The position numbers were made by a program, and so were the translations under genes. A stretch of 64,000 nucleotides of DNA from Leptospira barantonii (GTDB lineage Bacteria; Spirochaetota; Leptospiria; Leptospirales; Leptospiraceae): assembly GCF_002811925.1 (NCBI RefSeq), contig NZ_NPDS01000003.1, positions 291,139-355,138 of the forward strand, given 5' to 3'. The first letter of the stretch is position 1. Each line of letters begins with the position of its first letter. Below the pieces are notes generated by a model that did not search any database, was not told the origin of the DNA, and saw only the letters and a program-made list of their open reading frames with translations. This document shows, in pieces, positions 1 through 18,296 of this stretch.

Positions 1-679
1 GAAAGCCGATAAAGTTCGTAACCAAATCCAGACTCGCCGATTGGACCGCAGAATTAGGAATCGGATCGTAATCGCCTAACGCGACAAATTTGCCGACCTT
101 ACCGAGTTGTCCTCTCTCCGCCACATCTTCGGGGTTGTATTTCGGTTCCAGATCGTTCAACACGAATTGATCGCCGGAAATTTTCAGTTTCTTTTTGAGA
201 CTTCCGACGTATCGCCCCGTGGTTCCGATTTCCATATAACCGTTTACGGAACTTCCCTCCCCCAGAAGGTCCACGACTTCATTAGAAATTTCTAATTTTT
301 GTTTTTTGAGAGCGGGAAGAGCGTATGTAATGATTCCCGCAAAAGGTTTGATCCGAGGAATCTCCTTGAGAATCGTTTCGTAGATTTCACGATCGTTTTG
401 TTTCGATTTAGAGATATCGAATATAAGTTTATGAAAACTTTCCTCGGGATAAAGATGATATACGTTTTGAAGAAAAAGAAAGAATTCTTCCTTGAGTTTC
501 GGATCGAGATAGACGTTTTTAAAATTCGATTCGAGATTCGCGTCTAAAGAATTCGAATTCTCCTTCGTTTGCGAAAGATTCTGTTCCTTCTTATCCTTGG
601 AAAGCAGATCCAAAGCGAATCCGCTCAAATACAAATAAAGAAAGGACTTTAAAAACTGTTTCCGATTCAATTCTTTCAT
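1..679 (-). CDS. Methyltransferase-like protein, 5' part only
   Basis: Minus-strand frame open from an ATG at 679 to the left edge, giving 226 N-terminal residues; the C-terminus lies outside the window. The N-terminus (about residues 8-26) is hydrophobic after a short Asn-Arg-Lys stretch, so it may be a signal or membrane-anchor segment. From about residue 130 there is a glycine-containing MEIGTTGRYV stretch, then LNDLEPKYNPEDV and LGDYDPIPNSAVQSANLDLV, a pattern that resembles SAM-binding motif I and the following acidic loops of class I methyltransferases. The family assignment is inferred from motif layout; the substrate is unknown. A gap of 78 bases separates it from creD, which ends just upstream on the same strand. 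Confidence 0.6.
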   Translation of the reverse strand, partial: MKELNRKQFLKSFLYLYLSGFALDLLSKDKKEQNLSQTKENSNSLDANLESNFKNVYLDPKLKEEFFLFLQNVYHLYPEESFHKLIFDISKSKQNDREIYETILKEIPRIKPFAGIITYALPALKKQKLEISNEVVDLLGEGSSVNGYMEIGTTGRYVGSLKKKLKISGDQFVLNDLEPKYNPEDVAERGQLGKVGKFVALGDYDPIPNSAVQSASLDLVTNFIGF

Positions 680-727
680 GGGCGTCAGATTCAACGGATT
701 CGAATTCTTTCACAATCCATTTTCTCA

Positions 728-759
728 AACGCAAAAACCGGGAACGACTCGTTTGCGTT
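728..759 (-). terminator. Hairpin at the creD stop codon
   Basis: Inverted repeat AACGCAAA (728-735) and TTTGCGTT (752-759), an 8-bp perfect stem. On the minus strand it begins inside the creD stop codon. There is no clear T-tract after it, so it may be a weak terminator or an mRNA 3'-end stabiliser. Confidence 0.4.
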
Positions 760-2089
760 AAGAATCCTTATCCGATTCCAATTCTTGAATTCTTCTCGTA
801 AAATACATCGCGACCGCAAGTAGCACGAACAATCCGAACGTGCCCACCAACAATGCGAAGTCCTCGAGTTGAAGAAGCGCGAAGAAGAATAGATAGAAAA
901 CAAAAATCGTGCCGCCTGCGACGATAAAGACGAATTCTCCCTTAAAAAAAGCTCTGGAATATAATGTGACGAGCCCGAGAATCAGGGAACTCGCGATCCA
1001 ATACGCCAAGTTAAACGGGATGTGTTCCGTTAATGATAAAAGCATAATATAGAAAAGTAGAACCGCGAAACCCAAAAGAAGATATTGGATAAAGTGAAGT
1101 CTTACCTTTTTGTAAACTTCGATGAAAAAATACGTGATGAATGTAAGAAGCAAAAACAACTCGCCGTATTTGGAAGAGCGAACGGTCTTATGATATTCGT
1201 CGACCGGAAGAAGAAAACGAACTCCGAAACGATATCCGTTGATTCCGTTCGATTGTGAATCCGCTATAAAATCCTGAGGATAATTCCGATTGAGTTCCAA
1301 TACTTTCCAGTTCGCTTTAAAACCGGAGTTGGTAACGTCTCGGAAGTCCGGTAAAAAGTCGCCTTCGAAAGAAGGGGTTTGCCAAGGAGAATCCAGATTG
1401 ACCTTCGTTTCCTTTGCCATCGGCAAGAAGAACAATTCCTTGCTTCCGTTAAACGAAAGTTTCAAGGAGAATTCTTTCGAACGCGTCGCGTCCCAAGGAG
1501 TTTTTAAACTTACACCCGAAACAAAAACGTCGTTACTTCTCGTTCCCGGTCCCATCTCTTTCTTAACTCCGCCGAGATCGACTGAAATTTTTTCACGGAT
1601 TCCTTTTACGTCGCTGATCCCGAGAGAAAGAAAAGCTTCGGACCAAAGCAGATCCTTATTGGAGATCGGGAGAGAATGTTTGTCCAAGGCGCCGAAACGT
1701 CCCTGAAGGATCAATTCTCCCTGATACAAAGGAACCACATAAATTCCTCTGTATCTTTTTTCGGGTTTCACGGTTCCGGTGATCTGCAATTCTTCCGGAA
1801 GAAAGTGCGCATAACGTAGAATACTTTCTATTTCCCCTCGATCGTTTTTGATCGAGTCGTAAAATGGAACCGAAACGATCGGACCTCCGATCGTCTGAGA
1901 ATCTCCCCATTTGGAAGTGACTTCCGCTTCGGCTTCGTTTCGTGTTTGTTGCCTTTCCTGAATCAGGTTGGAAACCATAAAGGAAGGAATCAAAAGTAAA
2001 AGAGCCAGAATTCCGATCCCGACAATCCGGATCGTAAGCGAATTCCGAAACCAAAGAAACAACTGTTGGAGGGGAGTCTTTACTTCCAT
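758..2089 (-). CDS. creD: CreD-family inner membrane protein
   Basis: Protein of 443 residues from the ATG at 2089; an in-frame TTG two codons upstream is less likely. It has one N-terminal membrane helix (about residues 18-40), a long periplasmic region beginning with the family's RxxxxxEAxxxVTxxWG-type segment and GGPIVSVPF, and about five or six closely spaced C-terminal helices (from about residue 310). This is the architecture of CreD (cell envelope integrity, inner membrane protein). In enterobacteria creD belongs to the CreBC regulon and affects beta-lactam and colicin tolerance. No creB or creC gene is seen nearby, so its regulation here is unknown. The last residues are charged. Confidence 0.85.
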   Translation of the reverse strand: MEVKTPLQQLFLWFRNSLTIRIVGIGILALLLLIPSFMVSNLIQERQQTRNEAEAEVTSKWGDSQTIGGPIVSVPFYDSIKNDRGEIESILRYAHFLPEELQITGTVKPEKRYRGIYVVPLYQGELILQGRFGALDKHSLPISNKDLLWSEAFLSLGISDVKGIREKISVDLGGVKKEMGPGTRSNDVFVSGVSLKTPWDATRSKEFSLKLSFNGSKELFFLPMAKETKVNLDSPWQTPSFEGDFLPDFRDVTNSGFKANWKVLELNRNYPQDFIADSQSNGINGYRFGVRFLLPVDEYHKTVRSSKYGELFLLLTFITYFFIEVYKKVRLHFIQYLLLGFAVLLFYIMLLSLTEHIPFNLAYWIASSLILGLVTLYSRAFFKGEFVFIVAGGTIFVFYLFFFALLQLEDFALLVGTFGLFVLLAVAMYFTRRIQELESDKDS

Positions 2090-2512
2090 GATCAAAATCT
2101 AATATAATTTTCCGCGGTGTCAAGCCTATCGTGTCGCGCAAAACTCCGCTTCGACAACGACTTATAATTCGATACGAAAGAATTTTTCCTCATCGGGGTA
2201 TCCGGTCTTTTTTAAACGTAAGTTTTCGCGGATCGAGAATTCTAAATCTGCGTCTTAAAAAAAACGGAAATGCGCCAAAGGTTTCGTCGACCCGCACGAA
2301 TTGTATCAACCTTGGAAAATCGATGTTAGAATAAAACCCTTCGTTTCATAATTTTCTATTCCAAAAAATACGGGCGGAATAAATTCGTTTCAACGCGTTT
2401 GTTTTGATCGTATTTCCAAAGGAAATCGATTAAAATCCGGAATTGAAAGAGTCTTATTTCTTAAATGAAAACGAACCTCGACTAAAAACAAATCGGGAAT
2501 AAACAACGACTT
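2090..2512. other. Divergent intergenic region with a 15-bp inverted repeat
   Basis: A 423-base spacer between the divergent creD and hydrolase-kinase units. It must hold both promoters, but I see no convincing -35/-10 pair. The clearest element is ATTTCC-AAA-GGAAAT at 2412-2426, a perfect 6-bp-arm inverted repeat about 87 bases before the hydrolase start, which could be an operator. A 67-codon open frame at 2131-2334 has no ribosome site or family resemblance and is not called. Confidence 0.5.
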
Positions 2513-3319
2513 ATGCAAAGAGCGTCTCGCCACAATTTGAAGACGATCGGTTCCGGTGACAGAACAATCGTGCTCGGACACGGATTCGGTTGCGACCAAT
2601 CCACTTGGAACAAAATCGTTCCTCATCTCAAAGACGACTATAAACTCGTGTTGTTCGACACGATCGGTTCCGGAAAAACGGATCCTTCCTTTTTTAGTCC
2701 GGATCGATATTCCAATCTTTACGCTTACGCGGAGGATTTGATCCTTCTTTTGGAAGAAATTCACATTCAAAATTCTTTATATGTTGGACATTCCGTAAGC
2801 GGTATGATCGGTCTCATCGCTTCGATCCGAAGGCCGGAATTATTTTCCAAACTCGCGTTTATCAGCGCCTCTCCCCGTTATCTAAACGACACGGGTTATA
2901 AGGGCGGATTCGAACAGAACGATCTGAATCAACTCTACGCCGCGATGGAACTCAACTTTTTTTCATGGGCGGGAGGTTTCGCTCCGATGGCCATGGGAAA
3001 TCCGGATCGTCCCGAGCTGGCGCAGAATTTCGCGTCTTCACTTCGTGAAATTCGCCCCGACATCGGACTGTCCGTCGCGAGAACGATCTTTCAATCCGAT
3101 CACAGAAAGGATCTTCCTCAGAGCAAACATCCCGTATTGATTCTGCAACCGTCAGACGACATCGCGGTGCCTATGGAAGCGGGAGAATATCTCGGTAAGA
3201 ATATTCCGCAAGCGACCTTTCGTTCCATTCCCGCAACCGGACATCTTCCGCATTTTAGCTCTCCGGAGTCCGTGATCCGAGAATTAAAATCCTTTTTCGA
3301 AACAGAACCGGCTCGATGA
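2513..3319 (+). CDS. RsbQ-like alpha/beta hydrolase
   Basis: Protein of 268 residues, the same size as Bacillus RsbQ (about 269). The catalytic triad is visible: nucleophile Ser94 in GHSVSG, Asp216 in SDDIAVP and His244 in ATGHLPHFS, with spacing close to that of RsbQ (Ser96/Asp219/His247). The oxyanion-hole region is GHGFGCDQS near residue 22. RsbQ-type hydrolases act as positive partners of sensory proteins containing PAS domains, presumably by processing or presenting a small hydrophobic molecule. Here the stop codon overlaps the ATG of a PAS/GAF-containing hybrid histidine kinase (ATGA), which strongly supports a functional pair. The start has no good Shine-Dalgarno, but no better start is available. 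A generic esterase role is the alternative. Confidence 0.85.
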   Translation: MQRASRHNLKTIGSGDRTIVLGHGFGCDQSTWNKIVPHLKDDYKLVLFDTIGSGKTDPSFFSPDRYSNLYAYAEDLILLLEEIHIQNSLYVGHSVSGMIGLIASIRRPELFSKLAFISASPRYLNDTGYKGGFEQNDLNQLYAAMELNFFSWAGGFAPMAMGNPDRPELAQNFASSLREIRPDIGLSVARTIFQSDHRKDLPQSKHPVLILQPSDDIAVPMEAGEYLGKNIPQATFRSIPATGHLPHFSSPESVIRELKSFFETEPAR

Positions 3320-5403
3320 AAGATTCTTCCGAAAACAAATCCCTCGAAACGATTCACGAATTTTACGGAAACTGCTACGAACTATTTTCCAAAGGTTCGT
3401 ATCTGGAGGAGATGAGGGCGTTTTACGCCCTTTGTAGAAAAGCGGTTCATGCTGATTTTCTAATATTATTGGAAAGTGGCGATCCTCTTTCCTTAAAAAT
3501 CTCGGAATCGGAACCGAATTTCGATTTTTCCCTGCGACAAACCAATACCGAATTTCTTTCCCTTTCTTATCCGAACGAAAAACCAGCAAACGCATTCGTC
3601 CTCAAACGCGAAGAGATAAAATTCTCCAACTTCGACGCTTTGGAAGAATTGAACTTCGAACAAGCCCTCGTTTTACCGATTCCGAGTTCGGAAACCGGAA
3701 TTCGAAACATTCTTTTATTCTTATATTCAGAAAACGAAGAGAACATTCCCGAATTTCTAAACGTATTAACCGGTTTGTCTCCGAGAATTCGGGAAATATT
3801 TTCGATCAAAAACAAGGAGATCTCCCTAAATTCCGTCCATACTCAGTTGGATTCGATCGTCAAGACGAGTTCTCAATCGATCATCTTTATGGATTCGGGA
3901 ACGGGCAAAACCTGGATCAACGAAAGCGCGGCGGCCTTGCTTTCTTTTCCGAAAGGAGGAGACGTTTCTTCTTGGGAAGTTTCCAACGCGATGACTAGAT
4001 TGATGCAGTCCTCGGTCAATCGTGAGGAAATTTTACTCGAAGTAAATCGAAACTTATCCAATCCGAAATTGGAGAAGTTCTCGACCCAGTGGAAATTCGA
4101 GAATCCCGAAACAGAACTCTTCGAAGTCACTTGTGTTCTTTTGCCGGGGAAGATCGCGCCGGGAAGACTTTGGTTTTTCGAGGACATCACCTCGTTTCAT
4201 CTTCAACAGGAAACCCTGGCGCTTTTGAATCAGGCGCTCAAAGAAAAAAGCGAAATCGCCGAACAGGAGAATCTCGCCAAAACCGTTTTCATGTCCAATA
4301 TCAGTCACGAAATCCGAACGCCGATGACCGGAATATTAGGAATTACTGAATTACTTTTACAGACATCCCTAGCTCCGGATCAAAAGGATTCGTTGGAGTT
4401 GATCCAAAGAAGCGGGGACAATCTACTCAAGATCATCAATCACCTTTTGGATTTTTCCAAAGCGGACACGGGTAAGATCGAGTTGGAATCGATCCCGTTC
4501 AGTATGGAAAAACTTCTTCGGGATTTAACGGCGCTTTTACGCGTGGAAGCGGAGAAGAACGAAAACGAAATGAAGATCGAACTTCCTTCCGATTTTCCGG
4601 AGACTCTCAACGGAGATCCGGTTCGAATCGGTCAGATTTTTACGAACCTCGTATCGAATGCGACGAAGTTCACCAAGGAAGGAACCGTAGAAATCGGATT
4701 TCATATATTAGAAAAAAAGAATCAATCGGTGCGTTTTAGAACCTGGGTTTCCGATACCGGAATCGGAATCCCCGCTTCCAAACTCAATTCCGTCTTCGAG
4801 CCTTTTGTTCAATCCGACATTTCCATCACGAGAAATTTCGGAGGAACCGGACTCGGATTGTCGATCGCCAAAAAATTGGTCGAGTTGATGGGCGGAAAAA
4901 TCCAAGTAGAAAGTCAGCCCGGAATCGGAACCAGATTCTGGTTCGAACTTCGGCTTGAAATTCCGACTTCGGAAAAGACGGAAACGATCGAAAATTCCTC
5001 ATCGAACGAGACCACTTCGGAACAATCCGATTTTTCGGAGCTGAAAGTTTTGATCGTCGAGGACAATCCGATCAATCAAAAACTTCTCGGAAGAATATTA
5101 AAAAAGAAGAATATAGAACCTTCCCTCGTCGAGGACGGAATGGAAGCCGTCGAAAAGGTGAGACGTTCGCACTACGATCTGATTTTTATGGATATCAACA
5201 TGCCGGGAATCGACGGACTTTCCGCGACGGAAATCATCCGCAAATTCCCGAAAGGAAAGTCTGTGCGTATCGTCGGTCTAACGGCAAACGCGGCCCCGGA
5301 GATCCAGGACGTAGCCGTCCAAAGGGGGATGGACGACCTTCTTACAAAGCCGTATAACGTGTCTCAAATCGAGGAGATTCTGCGTTCGTTCGACAACCGT
5401 TAA
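3316..5403 (+). CDS. Soluble hybrid sensor histidine kinase with C-terminal receiver
   Basis: Protein of 695 residues without membrane helices, so it senses in the cytoplasm. In order: a GAF-like region (about 1-170), a PAS-like region (about 175-290, ending in WFFEDIT), a short coiled coil, a HisKA domain with phospho-acceptor His331 in SHEIRTPM, an HATPase domain (N-box NLVSNATKF, G1 DTGIGIP, G2 GGTGLGLSIAKKL), an acidic Ser/Thr-rich linker, and a receiver domain with Asp626 in FMDINMPG preceded by LIVEDNPINQKLL. No Hpt domain or DNA-binding output is fused, so a separate phosphotransfer partner is expected elsewhere. It overlaps the hydrolase gene by 4 bases, so translation is probably coupled and the hydrolase probably supplies its signal. 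Confidence 0.93.
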   Translation: MKDSSENKSLETIHEFYGNCYELFSKGSYLEEMRAFYALCRKAVHADFLILLESGDPLSLKISESEPNFDFSLRQTNTEFLSLSYPNEKPANAFVLKREEIKFSNFDALEELNFEQALVLPIPSSETGIRNILLFLYSENEENIPEFLNVLTGLSPRIREIFSIKNKEISLNSVHTQLDSIVKTSSQSIIFMDSGTGKTWINESAAALLSFPKGGDVSSWEVSNAMTRLMQSSVNREEILLEVNRNLSNPKLEKFSTQWKFENPETELFEVTCVLLPGKIAPGRLWFFEDITSFHLQQETLALLNQALKEKSEIAEQENLAKTVFMSNISHEIRTPMTGILGITELLLQTSLAPDQKDSLELIQRSGDNLLKIINHLLDFSKADTGKIELESIPFSMEKLLRDLTALLRVEAEKNENEMKIELPSDFPETLNGDPVRIGQIFTNLVSNATKFTKEGTVEIGFHILEKKNQSVRFRTWVSDTGIGIPASKLNSVFEPFVQSDISITRNFGGTGLGLSIAKKLVELMGGKIQVESQPGIGTRFWFELRLEIPTSEKTETIENSSSNETTSEQSDFSELKVLIVEDNPINQKLLGRILKKKNIEPSLVEDGMEAVEKVRRSHYDLIFMDINMPGIDGLSATEIIRKFPKGKSVRIVGLTANAAPEIQDVAVQRGMDDLLTKPYNVSQIEEILRSFDNR

Positions 5404-5417
5404 CTCGCTCGGACGAA

Positions 5418-5443
5418 TTCGCGTATCGACTTTTTAACGCGAA
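5418..5443. terminator. Bidirectional hairpin between convergent genes
   Basis: TTCGCGT (5418-5424) pairs with ACGCGAA (5437-5443) across a loop containing TTTTT. It lies just after the kinase gene on the plus strand and over the stop codon of the minus-strand gene, where a shared terminator would be expected. Confidence 0.45.
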
Positions 5444-6255
5444 ATGATCCATTCTCCCTTAACCTTGGAAACATGAATCGGAGCCGAGTATCCTTTCTTT
5501 TTATTTTCGATCGGACTGTTTCCGGATTTTGTAGTCACGAAAACCACCTTCTTATCCGCGATCACCTGATATTGAAGATTCTTAAGATCGAGTTTATCCA
5601 ACTGACCTCCGATCGATTTTAAAACGGATTGAATTCCTTTTTTCAAATCGGCGGTATATTCTTCGGGAGATTCGTATCTCGCTTTTGCAAGTTCTCTGGC
5701 TCTGAATTCCATCAGATCAAAAAGTTTTTTCTCGTCCTTTTTCCGAAAGGCGTCGTATAGATCGGAGATCAACTTTTGAATCTTTTCCTTATCCTCCGAA
5801 TTCAATTGAATTTCTTCCGCAATATTCCAGAGTTCGGAAGGAGGAACTTCGGTCGGAGTAAAACTAATCTCTTCTTCCAAAGGAAGAACCGGTTTGCCCT
5901 CTCCTTCTTGCCATTCAAACCCCGCGATCTTTTGTCCCTCGTCCGGGAACTGACCCTTTTGTGCGAGATAAAGAATCGCCTTTAACCGAGGAGCAAACTC
6001 GTCCTCTTTTCTTTTGCGAATTCCTTTTACCTTGATCTTGTTTACACCGGGACGAATCCAAATATTCAAATCGATTTGACCGGTCACGTCTTCCTTGTTC
6101 GATTCGGGAACGATCGTCATTCCGTTGAACTCGATGGAACCGATCACTCCGCTTTTGGAATAAACAAACGCGTAATAACCTCCCTGAGTTTGAGAAAACG
6201 AAGGATTCGTTAATGCGACAAGAAAGAATATCAATACAAACCTAAGACGTTTCAT
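5434..6255 (-). CDS. Exported protein of unknown function, partner of catalase-like gene
   Basis: Start chosen at 6255 because GGAGG lies about 8 bases before this ATG and the protein then opens with a clean signal peptide (MKRLRF, hydrophobic core, cleavage near SFS-QTQ). An ATG at 6285 that overlaps the upstream stop would add ten residues before the signal. The mature protein (about 250 residues) starts with a beta-rich region and ends with a segment having the alternating pattern of a DUF4440/SnoaL-like fold (LISDLYDAFRKKDEKKLFDLM ... VKGEWIISR). I do not recognise the family. It is co-transcribed with the catalase-like gene just upstream, so it may act with it in the periplasm. Confidence 0.8.
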   Translation of the reverse strand: MKRLRFVLIFFLVALTNPSFSQTQGGYYAFVYSKSGVIGSIEFNGMTIVPESNKEDVTGQIDLNIWIRPGVNKIKVKGIRKRKEDEFAPRLKAILYLAQKGQFPDEGQKIAGFEWQEGEGKPVLPLEEEISFTPTEVPPSELWNIAEEIQLNSEDKEKIQKLISDLYDAFRKKDEKKLFDLMEFRARELAKARYESPEEYTADLKKGIQSVLKSIGGQLDKLDLKNLQYQVIADKKVVFVTTKSGNSPIENKKKGYSAPIHVSKVKGEWIISR

Positions 6256-6281
6256 CCGGTTCCTCCAAAGAAAATCGAAAA

Positions 6282-7391
6282 TCATTCCGAAGGTTCGATC
6301 TGTTTTACACCGTTCTGTTCGTGTCTGTATTTTGCGATCGATTCGTATGCAAGTTTTCTAACACGATTGATTCCTCCAAGAGGACGGTGCGCTTCCAAAG
6401 AATGCCAAGGATTTAAGGAAAGATTTTCGCAGAAACGATCCTGTTCCGCGGTCGCGAAATCCTGAACCGGAATTTCGATCTTTGCGACGGGAACAAACGG
6501 AGAATCTTTTTCATCCCAATGAACTGCAGGATCTTCGACCGGCATTGAAATCGGGTTCCCTTGTTTTTGAATCATAAACTCGAAACAAACCGACTTTTCT
6601 TTGAGATGAGAAACCATAGTTTGACGCAGATAATTCTCCGCAGGATTTTCGGGGACCTTAAGATCCTTTGTTTCGCAAGGTCTCGCGGAATATTTAACGG
6701 CAGTGGAATCGTTTCCCAAACGATACGGAGTCGTACTCCAATAACGGATTTCCAAAACGTCCGGAATTTTTTTTCTTCGAATCGAAATCGATTCTTTCAA
6801 CGCGGTCAACTTCCAATTCCAAGGCATTCCTCCGAAAAAATAAGACATCGGTTTTTTAGCGAATGCCGCCTTAAACAAGGAAAGATATTCCGCGGGAGCG
6901 CCCGCGGGAAGAACGGGATGATTGATGAGTAAAAAGTCTTGGGTTCTTTTTTCATCCTCGGCCAACTTAGGACCGTCCACTCCCAACAACTTGATTCCCA
7001 TTCCTCGAATATCCCCTTCGAAGTCCGGCTTTTTAGTGATGGAACCGTTTGAAAAACGGATCCAAGAGGAATACGTTTTAGAAGAATTGAATATTCCAAA
7101 TTTAAGATCTTCGGGAACGGAAGGTAGAACCGTAAAACTCGCTTTCACACAACCGTGCGCGAAAGGATGTGCGTCCCTTTTGGCTTCGTTGCCTTTTGGA
7201 TATTTTTCCTTAAGGGAAGAAATTAAAAGCGCGAGAGTGTCCCGAGTGGTTTCCTCTTCGCCCGGAAAAACGAATTCGGCTCCCGGTTTTACATCCTTAG
7301 GGATCTCCACCCTCGGCCCCTGCCCCACCCAATACAACAAACCGATTAAAATAAAAATTCCAAGCGTTATATATCCGATCTTTTTTCCCAT
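6282..7391 (-). CDS. Membrane-anchored catalase-family haem protein
   Basis: Protein of 369 residues with one N-terminal membrane helix (residues 5-22) and no further hydrophobic segments, so the catalytic part probably faces the periplasm. Catalase-family landmarks: the distal-His region HPFAHGCVKASF (His79 aligns best with the distal His), SSWIRFSNGS followed by D..GDIRGMGIKL, a QDFLLINHP segment with the candidate distal Asn, and near the C-terminus RKLAY (Arg345, Tyr349), matching the RxxxY proximal haem-ligand motif. It is shorter than true monofunctional catalases (about 480 residues) and belongs to the compact catalase-like family, where peroxidase or lipid hydroperoxide activity is possible. 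Family clear, activity inferred. Confidence 0.82.
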   Translation of the reverse strand: MGKKIGYITLGIFILIGLLYWVGQGPRVEIPKDVKPGAEFVFPGEEETTRDTLALLISSLKEKYPKGNEAKRDAHPFAHGCVKASFTVLPSVPEDLKFGIFNSSKTYSSWIRFSNGSITKKPDFEGDIRGMGIKLLGVDGPKLAEDEKRTQDFLLINHPVLPAGAPAEYLSLFKAAFAKKPMSYFFGGMPWNWKLTALKESISIRRKKIPDVLEIRYWSTTPYRLGNDSTAVKYSARPCETKDLKVPENPAENYLRQTMVSHLKEKSVCFEFMIQKQGNPISMPVEDPAVHWDEKDSPFVPVAKIEIPVQDFATAEQDRFCENLSLNPWHSLEAHRPLGGINRVRKLAYESIAKYRHEQNGVKQIEPSE

Positions 7392-7661
7392 TCTTCAAGT
7401 ACCACCAGTTCGAAAGTTTCAAGGATCGAATCATAAATTTCGGAAAATTCTTCTCTTTTATTTTTGGAGAATGGTAATTCGGCGCCTTACACGGTTCCGA
7501 TGAAAGCGCTTCGAAGGTCCTTCCACGGTTTCTTTTAGGATTCTTCCTTCCAAGCGACATAGAAAAAGTCTGAATGATCAAAAAACACGTCAAAATCCCA
7601 TTCCAACTTCGTTTTTTTGTTGAAAAACCAAAATCAAAAAGCCACAGAAGTATCGGGAACC

Positions 7662-8002
<341 letters not shown>

Positions 8003-8008
8003 CCCTTT

Positions 8009-8599
8009 TTGAAGCAACTCGCTCTCGCCACAAACAACTCCCATAAAGTAAAAGAAGTCGGCTCCATTCTCATGGAGCTCGGAATTCGGATCCTTACGCC
8101 AAAGGATCTGAACGTTTCTTTCGACGTCGAGGAAACGGGAACAACGTTTGCCGAAAACGCTCTTTTGAAAGCGAAAGAATTGTTCCGTTTGACGAAACTT
8201 CCTTCGATCGCGGACGATTCGGGGATTTGTGTTTCCGCACTCGGAGGAGATCCCGGCGTTTATTCCGCGAGATTCGGCGGAGAAGGATTGAACGACGAAG
8301 GTCGAGCACGTTTGCTTTTGGAAAAAATAAAAGGAAACCCGGATCGTAAGGCACATTACGCCTGCGTCATCGCCTACGTGGACGAAAACACCGAACATAC
8401 TTTCGAAGGCAAATGTGAAGGAATCATCTCCGAAGAATATGATACAATCGGAATATACGGTTTCGGTTACGATCCGGTTTTTATTTATCCGCCCTTTCAA
8501 AAACCTTTTTCACAGGTCCCGGAAGTGGAAAAAAATTCGGTTTCGCATAGAAAAAAAGCCCTCGAAGGGCTTTTGGAATTCTTAAAAACAAAATCCTAA
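8009..8599 (+). CDS. rdgB: RdgB/HAM1 non-canonical purine NTP pyrophosphatase
   Basis: Protein of 196 residues, the usual size of the ITPase family. It hydrolyses dITP, ITP and XTP to the monophosphate, keeping deaminated purines out of DNA. Family signatures in order: ATNNSHKVKEV (phosphate binding) at the N-terminus, TFAENALLKA, ADDSGICVSALGGDPGVYSARF with the catalytic acidic pair, GFGYDPVF and the C-terminal SHRKKAL. The start must be the TTG at 8009, since the next in-frame ATG would delete the substrate-binding loop. It follows the STAS gene by 6 bases. Confidence 0.96.
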   Translation: MKQLALATNNSHKVKEVGSILMELGIRILTPKDLNVSFDVEETGTTFAENALLKAKELFRLTKLPSIADDSGICVSALGGDPGVYSARFGGEGLNDEGRARLLLEKIKGNPDRKAHYACVIAYVDENTEHTFEGKCEGIISEEYDTIGIYGFGYDPVFIYPPFQKPFSQVPEVEKNSVSHRKKALEGLLEFLKTKS

Positions 8600-8650
8600 A
8601 CTATATTAGAATTTTACGATAATCGAACAAACTCGGATCCGAGCGCGGAA

Positions 8651-8685
8651 CTCGTTCGTTAAACGACGCTCTTTCCACGAACGAG
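8651..8685. terminator. Hairpin between convergent rdgB and ybiT
   Basis: A perfect 9-bp inverted repeat, CTCGTTCGT (8651-8659) and ACGAACGAG (8677-8685), with a 17-base loop, placed between two convergent stop codons. There is no strong T-tract, so termination strength is uncertain. Confidence 0.45.
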
Positions 8686-8693
8686 GTCGATCG

Positions 8694-10328
<1,635 letters not shown>

Positions 10329-10411
10329 TAGAGAATACCTGCCAGGGGAGAATCATGACCATGATTTTCAAGAAGGGGTTTTTTGCCAAGAAAAAGGAGA
10401 ATTAAGGACTT

Positions 10412-12295
<1,884 letters not shown>

Positions 12296-12406
12296 TCTTC
12301 GAGTAGATTCCAACCGGAATTATACTCGAAAAGATTTCTAATACTTTACAAAGTTCAGGCCGTTTCTATTGTCTTTCTCTGAGCTCCGAGCAGATAAGAG
12401 GAAACG

Positions 12407-18273
<5,867 letters not shown>

Positions 18274-18296
18274 TTTTAAAATATTCTAATTTTCTA

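Noticed and set aside
2131..2334. 67-codon frame in the creD/hydrolase spacer
   Set aside because: No ribosome site, Arg-rich composition and no recognisable family; likely chance.
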